64,000 bases of DNA from Pimelobacter simplex. Lineage in GTDB: Bacteria; Actinomycetota; Actinomycetes; Propionibacteriales; Nocardioidaceae. The translations under genes and the position numbers were made by a program. How positions within the stretch are numbered: position 1 is the first letter of the stretch; each line of letters begins with the position of its first letter. A model generated the notes under the pieces. That model searched no databases and was not told the origin of the DNA. It saw only the letters and a list, made by a program, of their open reading frames with translations. The DNA lies in NCBI GenBank assembly GCA_016803235.1, contig JADCLI010000029.1:1-64000 (forward strand), given 5' to 3'. Shown piece after piece: positions 34,390 through 42,696 of the stretch.

Positions 34390-36510
34390 CTACCCGCTCA
34401 CCCCCAGCACCAGGGGTACGACGCCCGCCGCGCCCGCCGCGTGCAGCGCCTCCGCCGCCAGGGTGAGCGACCACCCGGTGACCAGCCGGTCGTCGACGAG
34501 CAGCACCCGGCGCCCCTCGACCGCGGCCGGGTCGTCGAGCTGGAGCGTGCACCGGCGGGTCACCGCGGCGACCCGTTGGGCCGAGTTCGTGGCGCCCCGG
34601 TCGGGCCCCACGGACAGGTCGACGACGGCCCAGCGACCGACGACCGGGGCCCGCAGGAAGCGGGACAGGCCGCTGGCGAGGTCGGCGGTGAGCAGCGGCT
34701 TGCGCTCGGACTCGGCGACCACGATCGCGTCGACCCGCGGCTGCCAGTCCTGGAGCAGGGTGACCATCGCCCGGGCGAGCGCGTCGGGCACCGGTCCGTC
34801 CGGGGCGTCGACCGCGAACAGCCCACGCAGCGCGGCTCCGTGGCCGAGGTCGGTCAGCCGCGCGATGGCGCGGCCCTCCTCGGCGGGCTGCTTGATCCGC
34901 CCGGACCGGCTCACCCCGATCGACGAGAGCCCCGTGGGCCACAGCTTGCGTGGCTCGATCGTGACGCCCGGGCGGGCGATCCGGTCGGCGGCCTCCTCGA
35001 CCGCCGCCGCCGACACCTCGGTCGACAGGTGCAGGCCACCGCAGTTGTCGCACCGCCCGCACCGCCACTCCGGGTCGGCCAGCACGGCCGGGTCGTCGAG
35101 CTGGCGGCGCAGGTAGCGCATCCGGCACTCGTCGCTGCGCAGGTAGTCGAGCATCGCCTGCTGCTCCGCCTCGCGGGCCGCGGCCACCCTCGCGTAGCGC
35201 TCCGCGTCGTACGACCACGGCTGTCCGGTCGACTCCCAGCCGCCCTTGACCCGGCGCACGGCACCGTCGACGTCGAGCACCTTGAGCATCGTCTCGAGCC
35301 GGTTGCGGGACAGGTCGACGCGGGGCTCGAGGGCGGCGGTGCTCAGCGGGCGGCCCTCCTCGGCCAGCACCCCGAGGGTCTCGCGGACCACCTCCTCGCG
35401 CGGGAAGGCGAGCGAGGCGAAGTAGGCCCAGATGTCGCGGTCCTCGATGGCCGGCAGCAGCACCACCGTGGCGTCGTCGACCGTGCCGCGACCGGCCCGG
35501 CCGACCTGCTGGTAGTAGGCCACCGGGCTGTTGGGCGCGCCCAGGTTGACCACGAACCCGAGCGCCGCGTCGAAGCCCATCCCGAGCGCGCTGGTCGCGA
35601 CCAGGGCCTTGACCTCGCCGTCGACGAGTGCCTGCTCGAGCGCGAGGCGCTCGGTCTGCTCGGTCTGGCCGGAGTACGCCGCGACCCGGTGCCCGCGGGA
35701 GCGCAGGTAGTCGGCGACCTCCTGGGTGGCGGCCACGGTCAGGCAGTAGACGATGCCGCTGCCGGGCTGCTCGGCGAGGTGGTCGGCGAGCCAGGCCAGG
35801 CGCTGCTCGGCGGTGGTCAGCCGGACCACGCCCAACCGGAGGGAGGCCCGGTCGAGGGTGCCGCGCAGCACGAGCGCCTCACCGCCGAGCTGCTCCGCGA
35901 CGTCGTCCGTGACGCGCTGGTTGGCGGTGGCGGTGGTGGCGAGCACCGGGATGCCGTCGGGGAGCTCGCGCAGCAGAGTCCGGATCCGGCGGTAGTCCGG
36001 CCGGAAGTCGTGGCCCCAGTCGGAGATGCAGTGCGCCTCGTCGACGACCAGCAGCCCGCAGGTCGCCGCCAGCCGGGGCAGCACCTCGTCGCGGAAGCCC
36101 GGGTTGTTGAGCCGCTCCGGGCTGACCAGCAGCACGTCGACCTCGCCCGCCGCGATCGAGCGGTGCACCTCGTCCCACTGCTCCATGTTGGTCGAGTTGA
36201 CCGTCACCGCCCGGATCCCGGCCCGCTCGGCCGCCGCGATCTGGTTGCGCATCAGCGCCAGCAGCGGCGAGATGATCACCGTCGGGCCGCTGCCTTGCTC
36301 GCGCAGCAGCAGGGTCGCCACGAAGTAGACCGCCGACTTGCCCCACCCCGTGCGCTGCACGACGAGGGCGCGGCGCCGCTCGACGACCAGGGCGGCGATC
36401 GCGGCCCACTGGTCGTCGTACAGCGTCGCGTCGGGGTGTCCGACCAGCGCGCGGAGGTGTTCCTCGGCGCGGGCGCGGACGGCGGCGTCGGCGGGTGCCC
36501 GGGTGTCCAT
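34390..36510 (-). CDS. RecQ-type DNA helicase fused to a phosphoribosyltransferase-like domain
   Basis: 706 residues. Helicase: Walker A TGWGKS (54-59), DEAHCISDWGHDFRPDY (157-173), GIVYCLTVAATQEVADYLRSR, and a QQVGRAGR motif VI. The zinc-binding region CRMRYL...CGRCDNC lies around 450-480. Residues ~590-706 form a PRTase-like domain ending VLLVDDRLVTGWSLTLAAEAL, which is the PRPP loop. No HRDC domain is seen; the PRTase-like region takes its place. Unwinding of DNA is expected. The PRTase part may bind a nucleotide rather than catalyse. A TAGACA box lies six bases before the ATG. Confidence 0.88.
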   Translation of the reverse strand: MDTRAPADAAVRARAEEHLRALVGHPDATLYDDQWAAIAALVVERRRALVVQRTGWGKSAVYFVATLLLREQGSGPTVIISPLLALMRNQIAAAERAGIRAVTVNSTNMEQWDEVHRSIAAGEVDVLLVSPERLNNPGFRDEVLPRLAATCGLLVVDEAHCISDWGHDFRPDYRRIRTLLRELPDGIPVLATTATANQRVTDDVAEQLGGEALVLRGTLDRASLRLGVVRLTTAEQRLAWLADHLAEQPGSGIVYCLTVAATQEVADYLRSRGHRVAAYSGQTEQTERLALEQALVDGEVKALVATSALGMGFDAALGFVVNLGAPNSPVAYYQQVGRAGRGTVDDATVVLLPAIEDRDIWAYFASLAFPREEVVRETLGVLAEEGRPLSTAALEPRVDLSRNRLETMLKVLDVDGAVRRVKGGWESTGQPWSYDAERYARVAAAREAEQQAMLDYLRSDECRMRYLRRQLDDPAVLADPEWRCGRCDNCGGLHLSTEVSAAAVEEAADRIARPGVTIEPRKLWPTGLSSIGVSRSGRIKQPAEEGRAIARLTDLGHGAALRGLFAVDAPDGPVPDALARAMVTLLQDWQPRVDAIVVAESERKPLLTADLASGLSRFLRAPVVGRWAVVDLSVGPDRGATNSAQRVAAVTRRCTLQLDDPAAVEGRRVLLVDDRLVTGWSLTLAAEALHAAGAAGVVPLVLGVSG

Positions 36511-36605
36511 GTCCCGTGTCTACCAGCGGCGCCCGACACGTCGGTGCGCGCATCCACAGGGGCTTCATGGCGAGAGGTCGTCCACAGGTCCGAGTCGCTC
36601 CGGGC

Positions 36606-36719
36606 ATGATCCCTGCGATCGCCCTCCGCCACGACGTCGCGCTGCTCCACCGGGACGCCGACTTCAGCGTGATCGCCGAGGTCACCGAGCTGCGCCAGGA
36701 GTCCGCGCTGGGCCGCTGA
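36606..36719 (+). pseudogene. VapC-like PIN toxin remnant (C-terminal end)
   Basis: The 37 residues MIPAIALRHDVALLHRDADF...TELRQESALGR match the last third of a VapC PIN domain, where A-ALxHxxxLLHxDxDFxxIAxVT is common. The N-terminal part with the first acidic residues is absent: the space before it is taken by the divergent recQ start. No antitoxin gene is present. It is most likely an inactive leftover of a toxin-antitoxin pair. Confidence 0.6.
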
Positions 36720-36773
36720 GAATCTTTACCTGCCGATCCTGGCGAATCCCGAGACGGCTGAGCACCGGCCGCG

Positions 36774-36779
36774 TAGAGT
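36774..36779 (+). promoter_or_regulatory. -10 box TAGAGT
   Basis: TAGAGT preceded by CACCGGCCGCG. It is followed after five bases by an ATG that opens a hairpin. A very similar promoter core (CACCGGCGCGC-TAGAGT) precedes the small-RNA candidate at 62814. Confidence 0.5.
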
Positions 36780-36784
36780 TCTTC

Positions 36785-36822
36785 ATGCAGCCGCTGGTGA
36801 CCCGAGACGCCAGCGGCTGCAT
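36785..36822 (+). terminator. Perfect 13-bp hairpin followed by a T-rich run
   Basis: Arms 36785-36797 and 36810-36822 match perfectly around a 12-base loop; the following CTATTTCTCT is T-rich for this genome. It could end a very short transcript from the TAGAGT box or act as an attenuator. Confidence 0.6.
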
Positions 36823-36853
36823 CTATTTCTCTCCCCGGTCGCCGCCAGGCTGA
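36785..36853 (+). CDS. Possible 22-residue leaderless mini-ORF
   Basis: ATG at 36785 begins a 22-codon frame ending at TGA 36851-36853 (starts MQPLVTRD, ends SPRSPPG). It begins five bases after a TAGAGT box, fitting the leaderless pattern of this genome, and its first 13 codons fall inside the hairpin 36785-36822. It could be a leader peptide affecting the secreted protein at 36957, or chance. No homology is recognised. Confidence 0.3.
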   Translation: MQPLVTRDASGCIYFSPRSPPG

Positions 36854-36872
36854 GTGATCGGCCCGGGCCGAA

Positions 36873-36893
36873 TGAGCAACCGCTGCTCAGGAC
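36873..36893. repeat. Shared inverted-repeat element, copy 1
   Basis: TGAGCA-ACCGC-TGCTCA followed by GGAC. A copy differing only by three C/T changes lies at 40290-40310. Both precede genes for exported proteins, here the gene at 36957. Possibly a regulator box. Confidence 0.6.
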
Positions 36894-36956
36894 GCGGTGG
36901 TGCCGCGGATCCCAGACTCGTCGCGTCCTCGCAGAACGCAACAGATCGGGAATCCC

Positions 36957-37532
36957 ATGGCTCTCCTCAGCAAGTCCGGCATCGCCACCGTCGCCGTCGC
37001 GACCGGCCTCGTCCTCACTGCCGGCACCAGCGGCGCCGTCGCCGGCGCGATGATCACCGGCAAGCAGATCAAGAACAACACCGTCACCACCAAGGACGTC
37101 AGGAACGACAACCTCACCGGCGCCGACGTCGCGGACGGCTCGCTCGACACGGCCGACCTGTCCGGTGCCGTGCGCTCGGGTCTCGGCGACCTCACCATCT
37201 CCGGCAGCGTGAGCAAGACCGGCGCCGTGACCCTCCGCCGCGCCCCGGCGGGTGTCGGCGTCACCGCCCAGGTCAACGTCGGCGGCAACGCCGGCAACGC
37301 CTGCGTGAGCGTCACCGGCGCCACGGTCAACCCCGGCAACGCCGTCATCATCGCCACTCCGGACTACGGCAACGACGACACCGTGGGGATCAACGGGGAC
37401 AGCACGATCGTCGAGGCCACCTCCAAGGCGAACGACGGCGGCTGCACCAACGGATTCCGGGTCCAGACCTTCCTCCGCGACGGGGCCACGATCGAGCAGA
37501 AGGCAGAGGGCTTCCTCTTCCAGATCAACTGA
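36957..37532 (+). CDS. Secreted repeat-containing protein
   Basis: 191 residues. Sec signal (LLSKSGIATVAVATGLVLTAGTSG...AVAGA), then a short-period region with Asn/Thr/Asp repeats: ITGKQIKNNTV, TTKDVRNDNL, TGADVADGSL, DTADLSG. This pentad-like pattern occurs at the N-terminus of many actinobacterial exported proteins. The C-terminal half is beta-rich with two Cys (ACVSV and GGCTNG). Function unknown. It lies behind the shared inverted-repeat element and the hairpin unit. Confidence 0.75.
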   Translation: MALLSKSGIATVAVATGLVLTAGTSGAVAGAMITGKQIKNNTVTTKDVRNDNLTGADVADGSLDTADLSGAVRSGLGDLTISGSVSKTGAVTLRRAPAGVGVTAQVNVGGNAGNACVSVTGATVNPGNAVIIATPDYGNDDTVGINGDSTIVEATSKANDGGCTNGFRVQTFLRDGATIEQKAEGFLFQIN

Positions 37533-37567
37533 CGCCGGCGAGGCGACCCGTCCTCGGGGCGGGTCGC

Positions 37568-38317
37568 TCAGTCGTCGCGCCAGCTCTCGTTGACCAGCTC
37601 CGACTCGACCGTGCCCTCGAGGTCGGCCCAGAGGACCACGCCGCCGTGGTCGACCTCGTAGACCTTGAGGTAGATCCAGTGGTCGTACTCGCTCACCGGC
37701 TGCTCGACGGTGAATCGACTGTCGCTGAGTCGGCCGCGGCTGCGGCTCCGGGCGTCCTCGTCGACGGCGACCAGGACGCCGGGGTCGACGTCGGCGAGGT
37801 CGAACGGCAGCCGGTCGTCGGCCTGCTCGCCCATCCACTTCTCCAGGACGGTGCCGTCCCAGCGCCACACCTCGGCGAGGTCGCCGGCCTGCGCCGGCGG
37901 CACGGTCACCTGCATGTCGTCGGTGCCGTACCCGCGCAGCTCGAGGACCTGGGTGCTGCCGGTCTCCGCGGTCAGGGCCGCCTCGAGGGCGGCGAAGCTC
38001 TCCGCGGTCGCGATCGGCTGGTACCGGTCCTCGACCGGGAGCGGGTCGGGCTCCCGCTCGCCCCCACCAGCGCGGTTCATCACACCCCAGGTCGAGACCA
38101 CGGCGAGGAGCACGCCCAACCGGAGCCATTTGTTGCGCGCACGCCGCGCCTTGGTCCGTCGCGACTCCCATGCCGAGATCGCATCGTGCCCGCCGTCGGC
38201 CGACGGCAACGGCAGGCCGTCGGTGTCGAGATGCTCGGCGAGCCGTTCGTCGGGCTCGAGATAACGAGGCCACCGACCCGGATCGCCCGAGCGTTCGCGG
38301 GGTGCCTCGTCGCTCAC
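37568..38317 (-). CDS. Single-pass membrane protein, unknown function
   Basis: 249 residues. A charged N-terminal region (~65 residues) is followed by a basic stretch (RRTKARRARNKW) and one transmembrane helix (LRLGVLLAVVSTWGVM); the remaining ~150 residues should be outside the membrane. That part is acidic and shows no named motif. GTG at 38317 is chosen because it overlaps the stop of the M13 peptidase gene by four bases (GTGA), which implies co-expression. Confidence 0.65.
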   Translation of the reverse strand: MSDEAPRERSGDPGRWPRYLEPDERLAEHLDTDGLPLPSADGGHDAISAWESRRTKARRARNKWLRLGVLLAVVSTWGVMNRAGGGEREPDPLPVEDRYQPIATAESFAALEAALTAETGSTQVLELRGYGTDDMQVTVPPAQAGDLAEVWRWDGTVLEKWMGEQADDRLPFDLADVDPGVLVAVDEDARSRSRGRLSDSRFTVEQPVSEYDHWIYLKVYEVDHGGVVLWADLEGTVESELVNESWRDD

Positions 38318-40269
38318 CAGATCCGGACCCGGTCCTCCGGCTCCAGCCACAGCCCGTCACCGGGCGCCGTGCCGAACACCTCGTGGAACTCGTCGAGGTT
38401 GCGCACGATGTTGGCGCGGAACTCCGGCGGGCTGTGCGGGTCGATGGTGAGGTACTGCTGCTCCTGCTCGAGCCGGCGCTTGGTGCGCCACACGTAGGCC
38501 CAGTTGAGGAACAGCTTCGTGCGGTCCTCCAGCGAGGCGGCGCCGCCCTGCGCGATCTGGAACGCGGTGTGGGCGATGGTGAGGCCGCCGAGGTCGCCGA
38601 TGTTCTCGCCGACGGTCAGCGCGCCGTTGACGTGCTCGCCGGGCAGGTTGCGCGGCGAGAAGCCGTCGTACTGGGCGATCAGCGCCTTCGACTTCACCTC
38701 GAACGCGGCCTTGTCGTCGGCGGTCCACCAGTCGTTGAGGTTGCCGTCGCCGTCGTACTGCGCGCCCTGGTCGTCGAAGCCGTGCCCGACCTCGTGCCCG
38801 ATCACCGCGCCGATGCCGCCGTAGTTCTCGGCCTCGAGGGCGTCGGGGCTGAAGAACGGCTTCTGCAGGATGCCGGCCGGGAAGCAGATCTCGTTGGTGC
38901 CGGGGTTGTAGTAGGCATTGACGGTCTGCGGGAGCATGAACCACTCGTCGCGGTCGACCGGGGAGCCGATCTTGGCGAGCTGGCGATCGGTCTCGAAGCC
39001 GGCTGCGGCCTGGGCGTTGGCCACCAGGTCGTCCGGTACGACGACCAGCGCGCTGTAGTCGCGGAACCTCTCCGGGTAGCCGATCTTGGGCCGGAAGGTC
39101 GCGAGCTTGTCGTAGGCCCGCTCCTTGGTCTCGTCGGTCATCCAGTCGAGCTTGCTGATCGACTGGCGGTAGGCGGCGAGCAGGTTGGCGACCAGCTCGT
39201 CCATCATCGCCTTGCTGGCCGGCGGGAAGTGTCGCGCGACGTACTCCTTGCCGACCGCCTCGCCCATCGCGCCCTCCACGAACGAGACCGCGCGCTTCCA
39301 GCGGGCGCGCAGCTCGGGCGTGCCGGACAGGGTGCGGCCGTAGAAGTCGAAGTTGGTCTCGACGAACGCCTCGGTGAGGTACGGCGCCGCGGAGCGCAGC
39401 ACCCGGGAGAGGAACCAGTCGCGCCACGCCTCGATCGGCTGCGACTCGAGGACGCCGGAGAGGTGCTCGAGGTACGACGGCTGCTTGACCACGACCTCCG
39501 CGACGGTGGCGTGCTCGCCGCTGAGGTGGCCCCCGAGGTTGGTGATGTAGGCGTCCCAGTCGAACGCCGGGCACAGCGCCTTGAGCTCGTCGGCGGTCAT
39601 CAGGTTGTAGGTCTTCTGGACGTCGCGCGTCTCGGCGCGCTCCCAGTGGCCCTTGGCGAGCTCGGTGTCGAGGTCGAGGATCCGCTGCGCCGCGGCCGCG
39701 GGGTCGGGGTGGCCGCCGAGGGTGAGCAGCCGGGCCAGGTAGGCGACGTACGCGGTGCGGATCTCGGCGAACTTGTCGTCGCGGTAGTAGGACTCGTCGG
39801 GCAGCCCGAGCCCGCCCTGGACCACGTGGAACAGGTAGCGGTCGGACTGCTTGCTGTCGGTGTCGACGTAGGACCCGAACAGGCCGTAGCCGCCGATCCG
39901 CTCGAACTCGCCGAGGAAGGCGGCCACGTCGCGGACGTCGCGCAGCCCGGCGACGGCGTCGATCAGCGGCTGGGCGGGCGCGAGGCCGGCGGCCTCGACC
40001 CGCTCGGTGTCCATGAAGGAGTTGAACAGGTCGGCGATCTTGCGTGCGTCCTCGTCACCACTGGCGCCGGCGGTCTGCGCCAGCTCGGTGATGATCACCC
40101 GGACGTCCTCCTCCGCCTGGTCGGCGAGCTGGACGAAGGGCCCCCAGCTGGAGCGGTCGGAGGGGATCTCGGTCTGGGCCAGCCAGGTGCCGTTGACGTG
40201 GCCGAAGAGGTCGTCCTGCGGGCGGATGTCGAGGTCCATGCCCGGACGGGCGTCGTCGAGGATGCTCAC
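38314..40269 (-). CDS. M13 family zinc metallopeptidase (neprilysin/PepO-like)
   Basis: 651 residues. Zinc site HEVGH at 492-496 and the third-ligand motif GENIGDLGG (Glu about 555) are intact, as are the NAYYNPGTNEICFPAGIL and ARHFPPASKA regions. No signal peptide or membrane anchor is visible, unlike neprilysin, so a cytosolic oligopeptidase is likely, as proposed for Zmp1-like actinobacterial M13 enzymes. GTG start with TAGTCT six bases upstream (leaderless). Confidence 0.93.
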   Translation of the reverse strand: MSILDDARPGMDLDIRPQDDLFGHVNGTWLAQTEIPSDRSSWGPFVQLADQAEEDVRVIITELAQTAGASGDEDARKIADLFNSFMDTERVEAAGLAPAQPLIDAVAGLRDVRDVAAFLGEFERIGGYGLFGSYVDTDSKQSDRYLFHVVQGGLGLPDESYYRDDKFAEIRTAYVAYLARLLTLGGHPDPAAAAQRILDLDTELAKGHWERAETRDVQKTYNLMTADELKALCPAFDWDAYITNLGGHLSGEHATVAEVVVKQPSYLEHLSGVLESQPIEAWRDWFLSRVLRSAAPYLTEAFVETNFDFYGRTLSGTPELRARWKRAVSFVEGAMGEAVGKEYVARHFPPASKAMMDELVANLLAAYRQSISKLDWMTDETKERAYDKLATFRPKIGYPERFRDYSALVVVPDDLVANAQAAAGFETDRQLAKIGSPVDRDEWFMLPQTVNAYYNPGTNEICFPAGILQKPFFSPDALEAENYGGIGAVIGHEVGHGFDDQGAQYDGDGNLNDWWTADDKAAFEVKSKALIAQYDGFSPRNLPGEHVNGALTVGENIGDLGGLTIAHTAFQIAQGGAASLEDRTKLFLNWAYVWRTKRRLEQEQQYLTIDPHSPPEFRANIVRNLDEFHEVFGTAPGDGLWLEPEDRVRIW

Positions 40270-40289
40270 GCGCCGAGACTAGACCCGGA

Positions 40290-40310
40290 TGAGTAATCGT
40301 TGCTCAGGAC
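40290..40310. repeat. Shared inverted-repeat element, copy 2
   Basis: TGAGTA-ATCGT-TGCTCA followed by GGAC; 18 of 21 bases match copy 1 at 36873. It lies between the divergent M13 and beta-propeller genes, 30 bases before the latter. Confidence 0.6.
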
Positions 40311-40340
40311 ATCGCACAGTCGCCCCGACAGGCTGGAGCC

Positions 40341-41996
40341 ATGGTCCTCCGCCGCATCCTGCCGCTGGTCGTCGTCGTCGCCCTGAGCCTCCTGGCCGGC
40401 CCCGTGCCGTGGTCGTCGGCCGCCGCCCGGCCCACGGTCCGGGTCTCCCTGTCGGGCACCGACGTCGCCGTCGGTACGACGGTCGTCGCGACCGCCCGCG
40501 TCCGCGGCGGCACGGCCCGGCAGCGGGTGACCTTGCAGCGTCGTGCCGGCTCGACCTGGACGAAGGTCGCCGCCCGCCTGCTGCCCCGGCACGGCGCGCT
40601 CCGCAAGGTCAGGTTCCCGATCACCGCGATGCCGGGCACGACGACCTACCGGGTCGTCCTCGCCCGCCACGGCAGCACGCCGGGCCGTCGGGGCAGGGCG
40701 TTCACCGTCACCGGCAGGACCGCGGGCGGTCCGGCCGTGCCGGAACCGCCGAGCACCCGGCTGGTGTCGCACCGCTCCACCGGCGCGACCACCGGCAGCG
40801 CCGAGTCCGGCGACCCGTCGATCTCCGCGGACGGCCGGTTCGTGGTCTTCGAGTCGTTCGCCGCGGACCTGTTGCCGGGTGGCAACAACGGGGTGTGGCA
40901 GGTCTACCTGTGGGACCGGACGACGGACGCGCTCACCCTGATCTCGCACCGGGCCGACGGCACGCCCGGCCTGGGCCACTCGAAGGACCCGGTCGTCTCG
41001 GCCGACGGCCGGTACGTCGCCTTCGTGAGCGGCGCCAACCAGCTCGGCGGCGTGCCTGGCGTGGGACCGGACTCCCTGTGGCGCTGGGACCGGACCACCG
41101 ACGTCCTCCAGCGCCTCACCGGTGACAACCTCGACCAGAGCGTCACCAACCCGAGCATCTCGGCCGACGGCTCCGCGATCGCCTTCATGTCGGCTGCGAC
41201 GACCATCGCCGGCCCCGGAGCCGCGGGCGTCGACGACATCTTCCGGTGGCACGAGGGCAGCGGCTTCACCCTGGTCTCCCACGGCGCGGGTGTCGCCGCC
41301 AACGGTCCGTCCCTGTGGCCGGCGATCTCGGCGGACGGCGACCACGTCGCCTACGAGTCGTTGGCCTCGAACCTCGTCGCCGCTGCGGGCGGCCAGACCG
41401 ACGGCAACGGGAGGAGCGACGTGTTCCTCTGGGACGCCTCGATGATCGCGACCACCGAGCCGGTCCTGGTCTCGACGGCCCACGGAGGCCTGGCAGCGGC
41501 GACCGGCGGCACCGCGGGGGCGTTCTGGCCGACACTGTCCGCCGACGGGAGCCTCGTCGCCTACGAGACCGACGCCACCAACGTGCTGCCGGTCCTCGAC
41601 GGCGACACGAACAAGGACGTCTTCGTGTGGAGCCGCGACACCCCGGCCACCCAGGTCCTCGTCTCCCGCCCGACCGGCGGCGGCGCCGGCACCACGAGCG
41701 CCTACAACGCGTCGATGTCCGCGGACGGCAGCAGCATCGCCTTCCTCAGCGACCCGCTCTCCCTCACCGGCACGGGGACCTTCCTCGACGCCGCCCTGCT
41801 CTGGACCCGCGCCACCGGCCAGCTCACGAACCTCTCGCCGGGCGTCGCGGGCAACCCCGACAGCGGGGCGAGGTCGGTCGTCCTCGCCGGCACGGGCGTC
41901 GCCGCCGTGTTCACCTCGGCCGCCACCGACCTGGTGGGCGGCACCGCCGACGCCAACGGCGAGGAGGACGTGTTCGTCCGGGCTCCGATCGGCTGA
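40341..41996 (+). CDS. Secreted beta-propeller (TolB/PD40-like) protein
   Basis: 551 residues. Signal peptide (RRILPLVVVVALSLLAGPVPWSSA), then an Ig-like or adhesive N-terminal domain, then repeats of the form SISADGRFVVFES, VVSADGRYVAFVSG, SISADGSAIAFMS, AISADGDHVAYES, TLSADGSLVAYET and SMSADGSSIAFLS: at least six blades of a PD40-type propeller. It probably binds protein or glycan at the cell surface; no enzyme motif is seen. CAGGCT six bases before the ATG gives a leaderless start. Confidence 0.85.
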   Translation: MVLRRILPLVVVVALSLLAGPVPWSSAAARPTVRVSLSGTDVAVGTTVVATARVRGGTARQRVTLQRRAGSTWTKVAARLLPRHGALRKVRFPITAMPGTTTYRVVLARHGSTPGRRGRAFTVTGRTAGGPAVPEPPSTRLVSHRSTGATTGSAESGDPSISADGRFVVFESFAADLLPGGNNGVWQVYLWDRTTDALTLISHRADGTPGLGHSKDPVVSADGRYVAFVSGANQLGGVPGVGPDSLWRWDRTTDVLQRLTGDNLDQSVTNPSISADGSAIAFMSAATTIAGPGAAGVDDIFRWHEGSGFTLVSHGAGVAANGPSLWPAISADGDHVAYESLASNLVAAAGGQTDGNGRSDVFLWDASMIATTEPVLVSTAHGGLAAATGGTAGAFWPTLSADGSLVAYETDATNVLPVLDGDTNKDVFVWSRDTPATQVLVSRPTGGGAGTTSAYNASMSADGSSIAFLSDPLSLTGTGTFLDAALLWTRATGQLTNLSPGVAGNPDSGARSVVLAGTGVAAVFTSAATDLVGGTADANGEEDVFVRAPIG

Positions 41997-42003
41997 GCCT
42001 CGG

Positions 42004-42017
42004 GGGACCTAGGTCCC
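42004..42017. promoter_or_regulatory. Perfect palindrome before the first CAP gene
   Basis: GGGACCTAGGTCCC, fully symmetric, about 50 bases before the ATG at 42069. The phrase GCTCAGGAC follows at 42033-42041, as it does in the shared elements at 36873 and 40290. Possibly a regulator site for the exported-protein genes. Confidence 0.5.
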
Positions 42018-42068
42018 GATTTCCCGGGTCGCGCTCAGGACCCCGGCCCCGGCACCGATCGAGCAGGC

Positions 42069-42602
42069 ATGACCCGCCTGCTCGCCCTCGTCCCGTGCCT
42101 CGTGCTCGGCCTGGGCCTGTGGGCACCGACCGCGGCCGAGGCCGGCACCGGTACGACGAGCGCGGCCCTGTTGCGCCCGGTCGCTCCCGACGTGGCGCCC
42201 GCCCGCCGGCTGGTCCAGCGGGAGATGGAGGACCGGGTCGTGCAGCTCGTCAACGAGCAGCGCACGAGCAACGGCTGCCGCGCCCTGAAGCCGTCCGGCA
42301 AGCTGCGCAAGGCGGCCCGGCGGCACACCGTCGCGATGGCGCAGGCGGGGGTGATGTCGCACCAGCTGCCGGGCGAGGCGAGGTTCTCCACCCGGATCAC
42401 GCAGGCCGGCTACCGCGGCTGGCGCCTGGTCGCCGAGAACATCGCCCGCGGCTTCAGCTCGCCCGAGTCCGTGATGGACGCGTGGATGAACAGCCCGAGC
42501 CACCGCCACAACATCCTCAACTGCCGGCTCCGGGAGATCGGGGTGGGCGTGGTCCTGGACGCCGACCAGCTGTGGTGGACGCAGGACTTCGGGACCCGCT
42601 GA
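42069..42602 (+). CDS. CAP-domain (SCP-like) secreted protein 1
   Basis: 177 residues. Signal peptide (TRLLALVPCLVLGLGLWAPTAAEAG), then a CAP domain: VVQLVNEQRTSNGCRALK, HTVAMAQAGVMSHQLPGE, GWRLVAENIARGF and WMNSPSHRHNILNC...WWTQDFG. The His/Glu groove and the Cys pair are present. Bacterial CAP proteins are exported and their substrates unknown; lipid or peptide binding is possible. First of three tandem paralogues. Confidence 0.88.
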   Translation: MTRLLALVPCLVLGLGLWAPTAAEAGTGTTSAALLRPVAPDVAPARRLVQREMEDRVVQLVNEQRTSNGCRALKPSGKLRKAARRHTVAMAQAGVMSHQLPGEARFSTRITQAGYRGWRLVAENIARGFSSPESVMDAWMNSPSHRHNILNCRLREIGVGVVLDADQLWWTQDFGTR

Positions 42603-42621
42603 GCCCGATCGCGACTTCTTC

Positions 42622-42639
42622 CTAGTCCTTCGGTACTAG
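42622..42639. promoter_or_regulatory. Inverted repeat before the second CAP gene
   Basis: CTAGT-CCTTCGGT-ACTAG. Like the palindrome before the first CAP gene, it contains a CTAG core and lies 58 bases before the start codon. Confidence 0.45.
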
Positions 42640-42696
42640 CAGAAACCGCACGGAGCACCGACGCGGCGGACCGGCCGGAGATCGCACCATCGTCCC

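Noticed and set aside
36606..36719. A working VapC toxin
   Set aside because: The N-terminal acidic residues needed for the PIN active site and any antitoxin gene are missing, so it is recorded as a remnant.
38170..40296. 708-codon plus-strand frame opposite the M13 peptidase
   Set aside because: The peptidase has intact zinc motifs; the opposite frame shows only low-complexity antisense composition.
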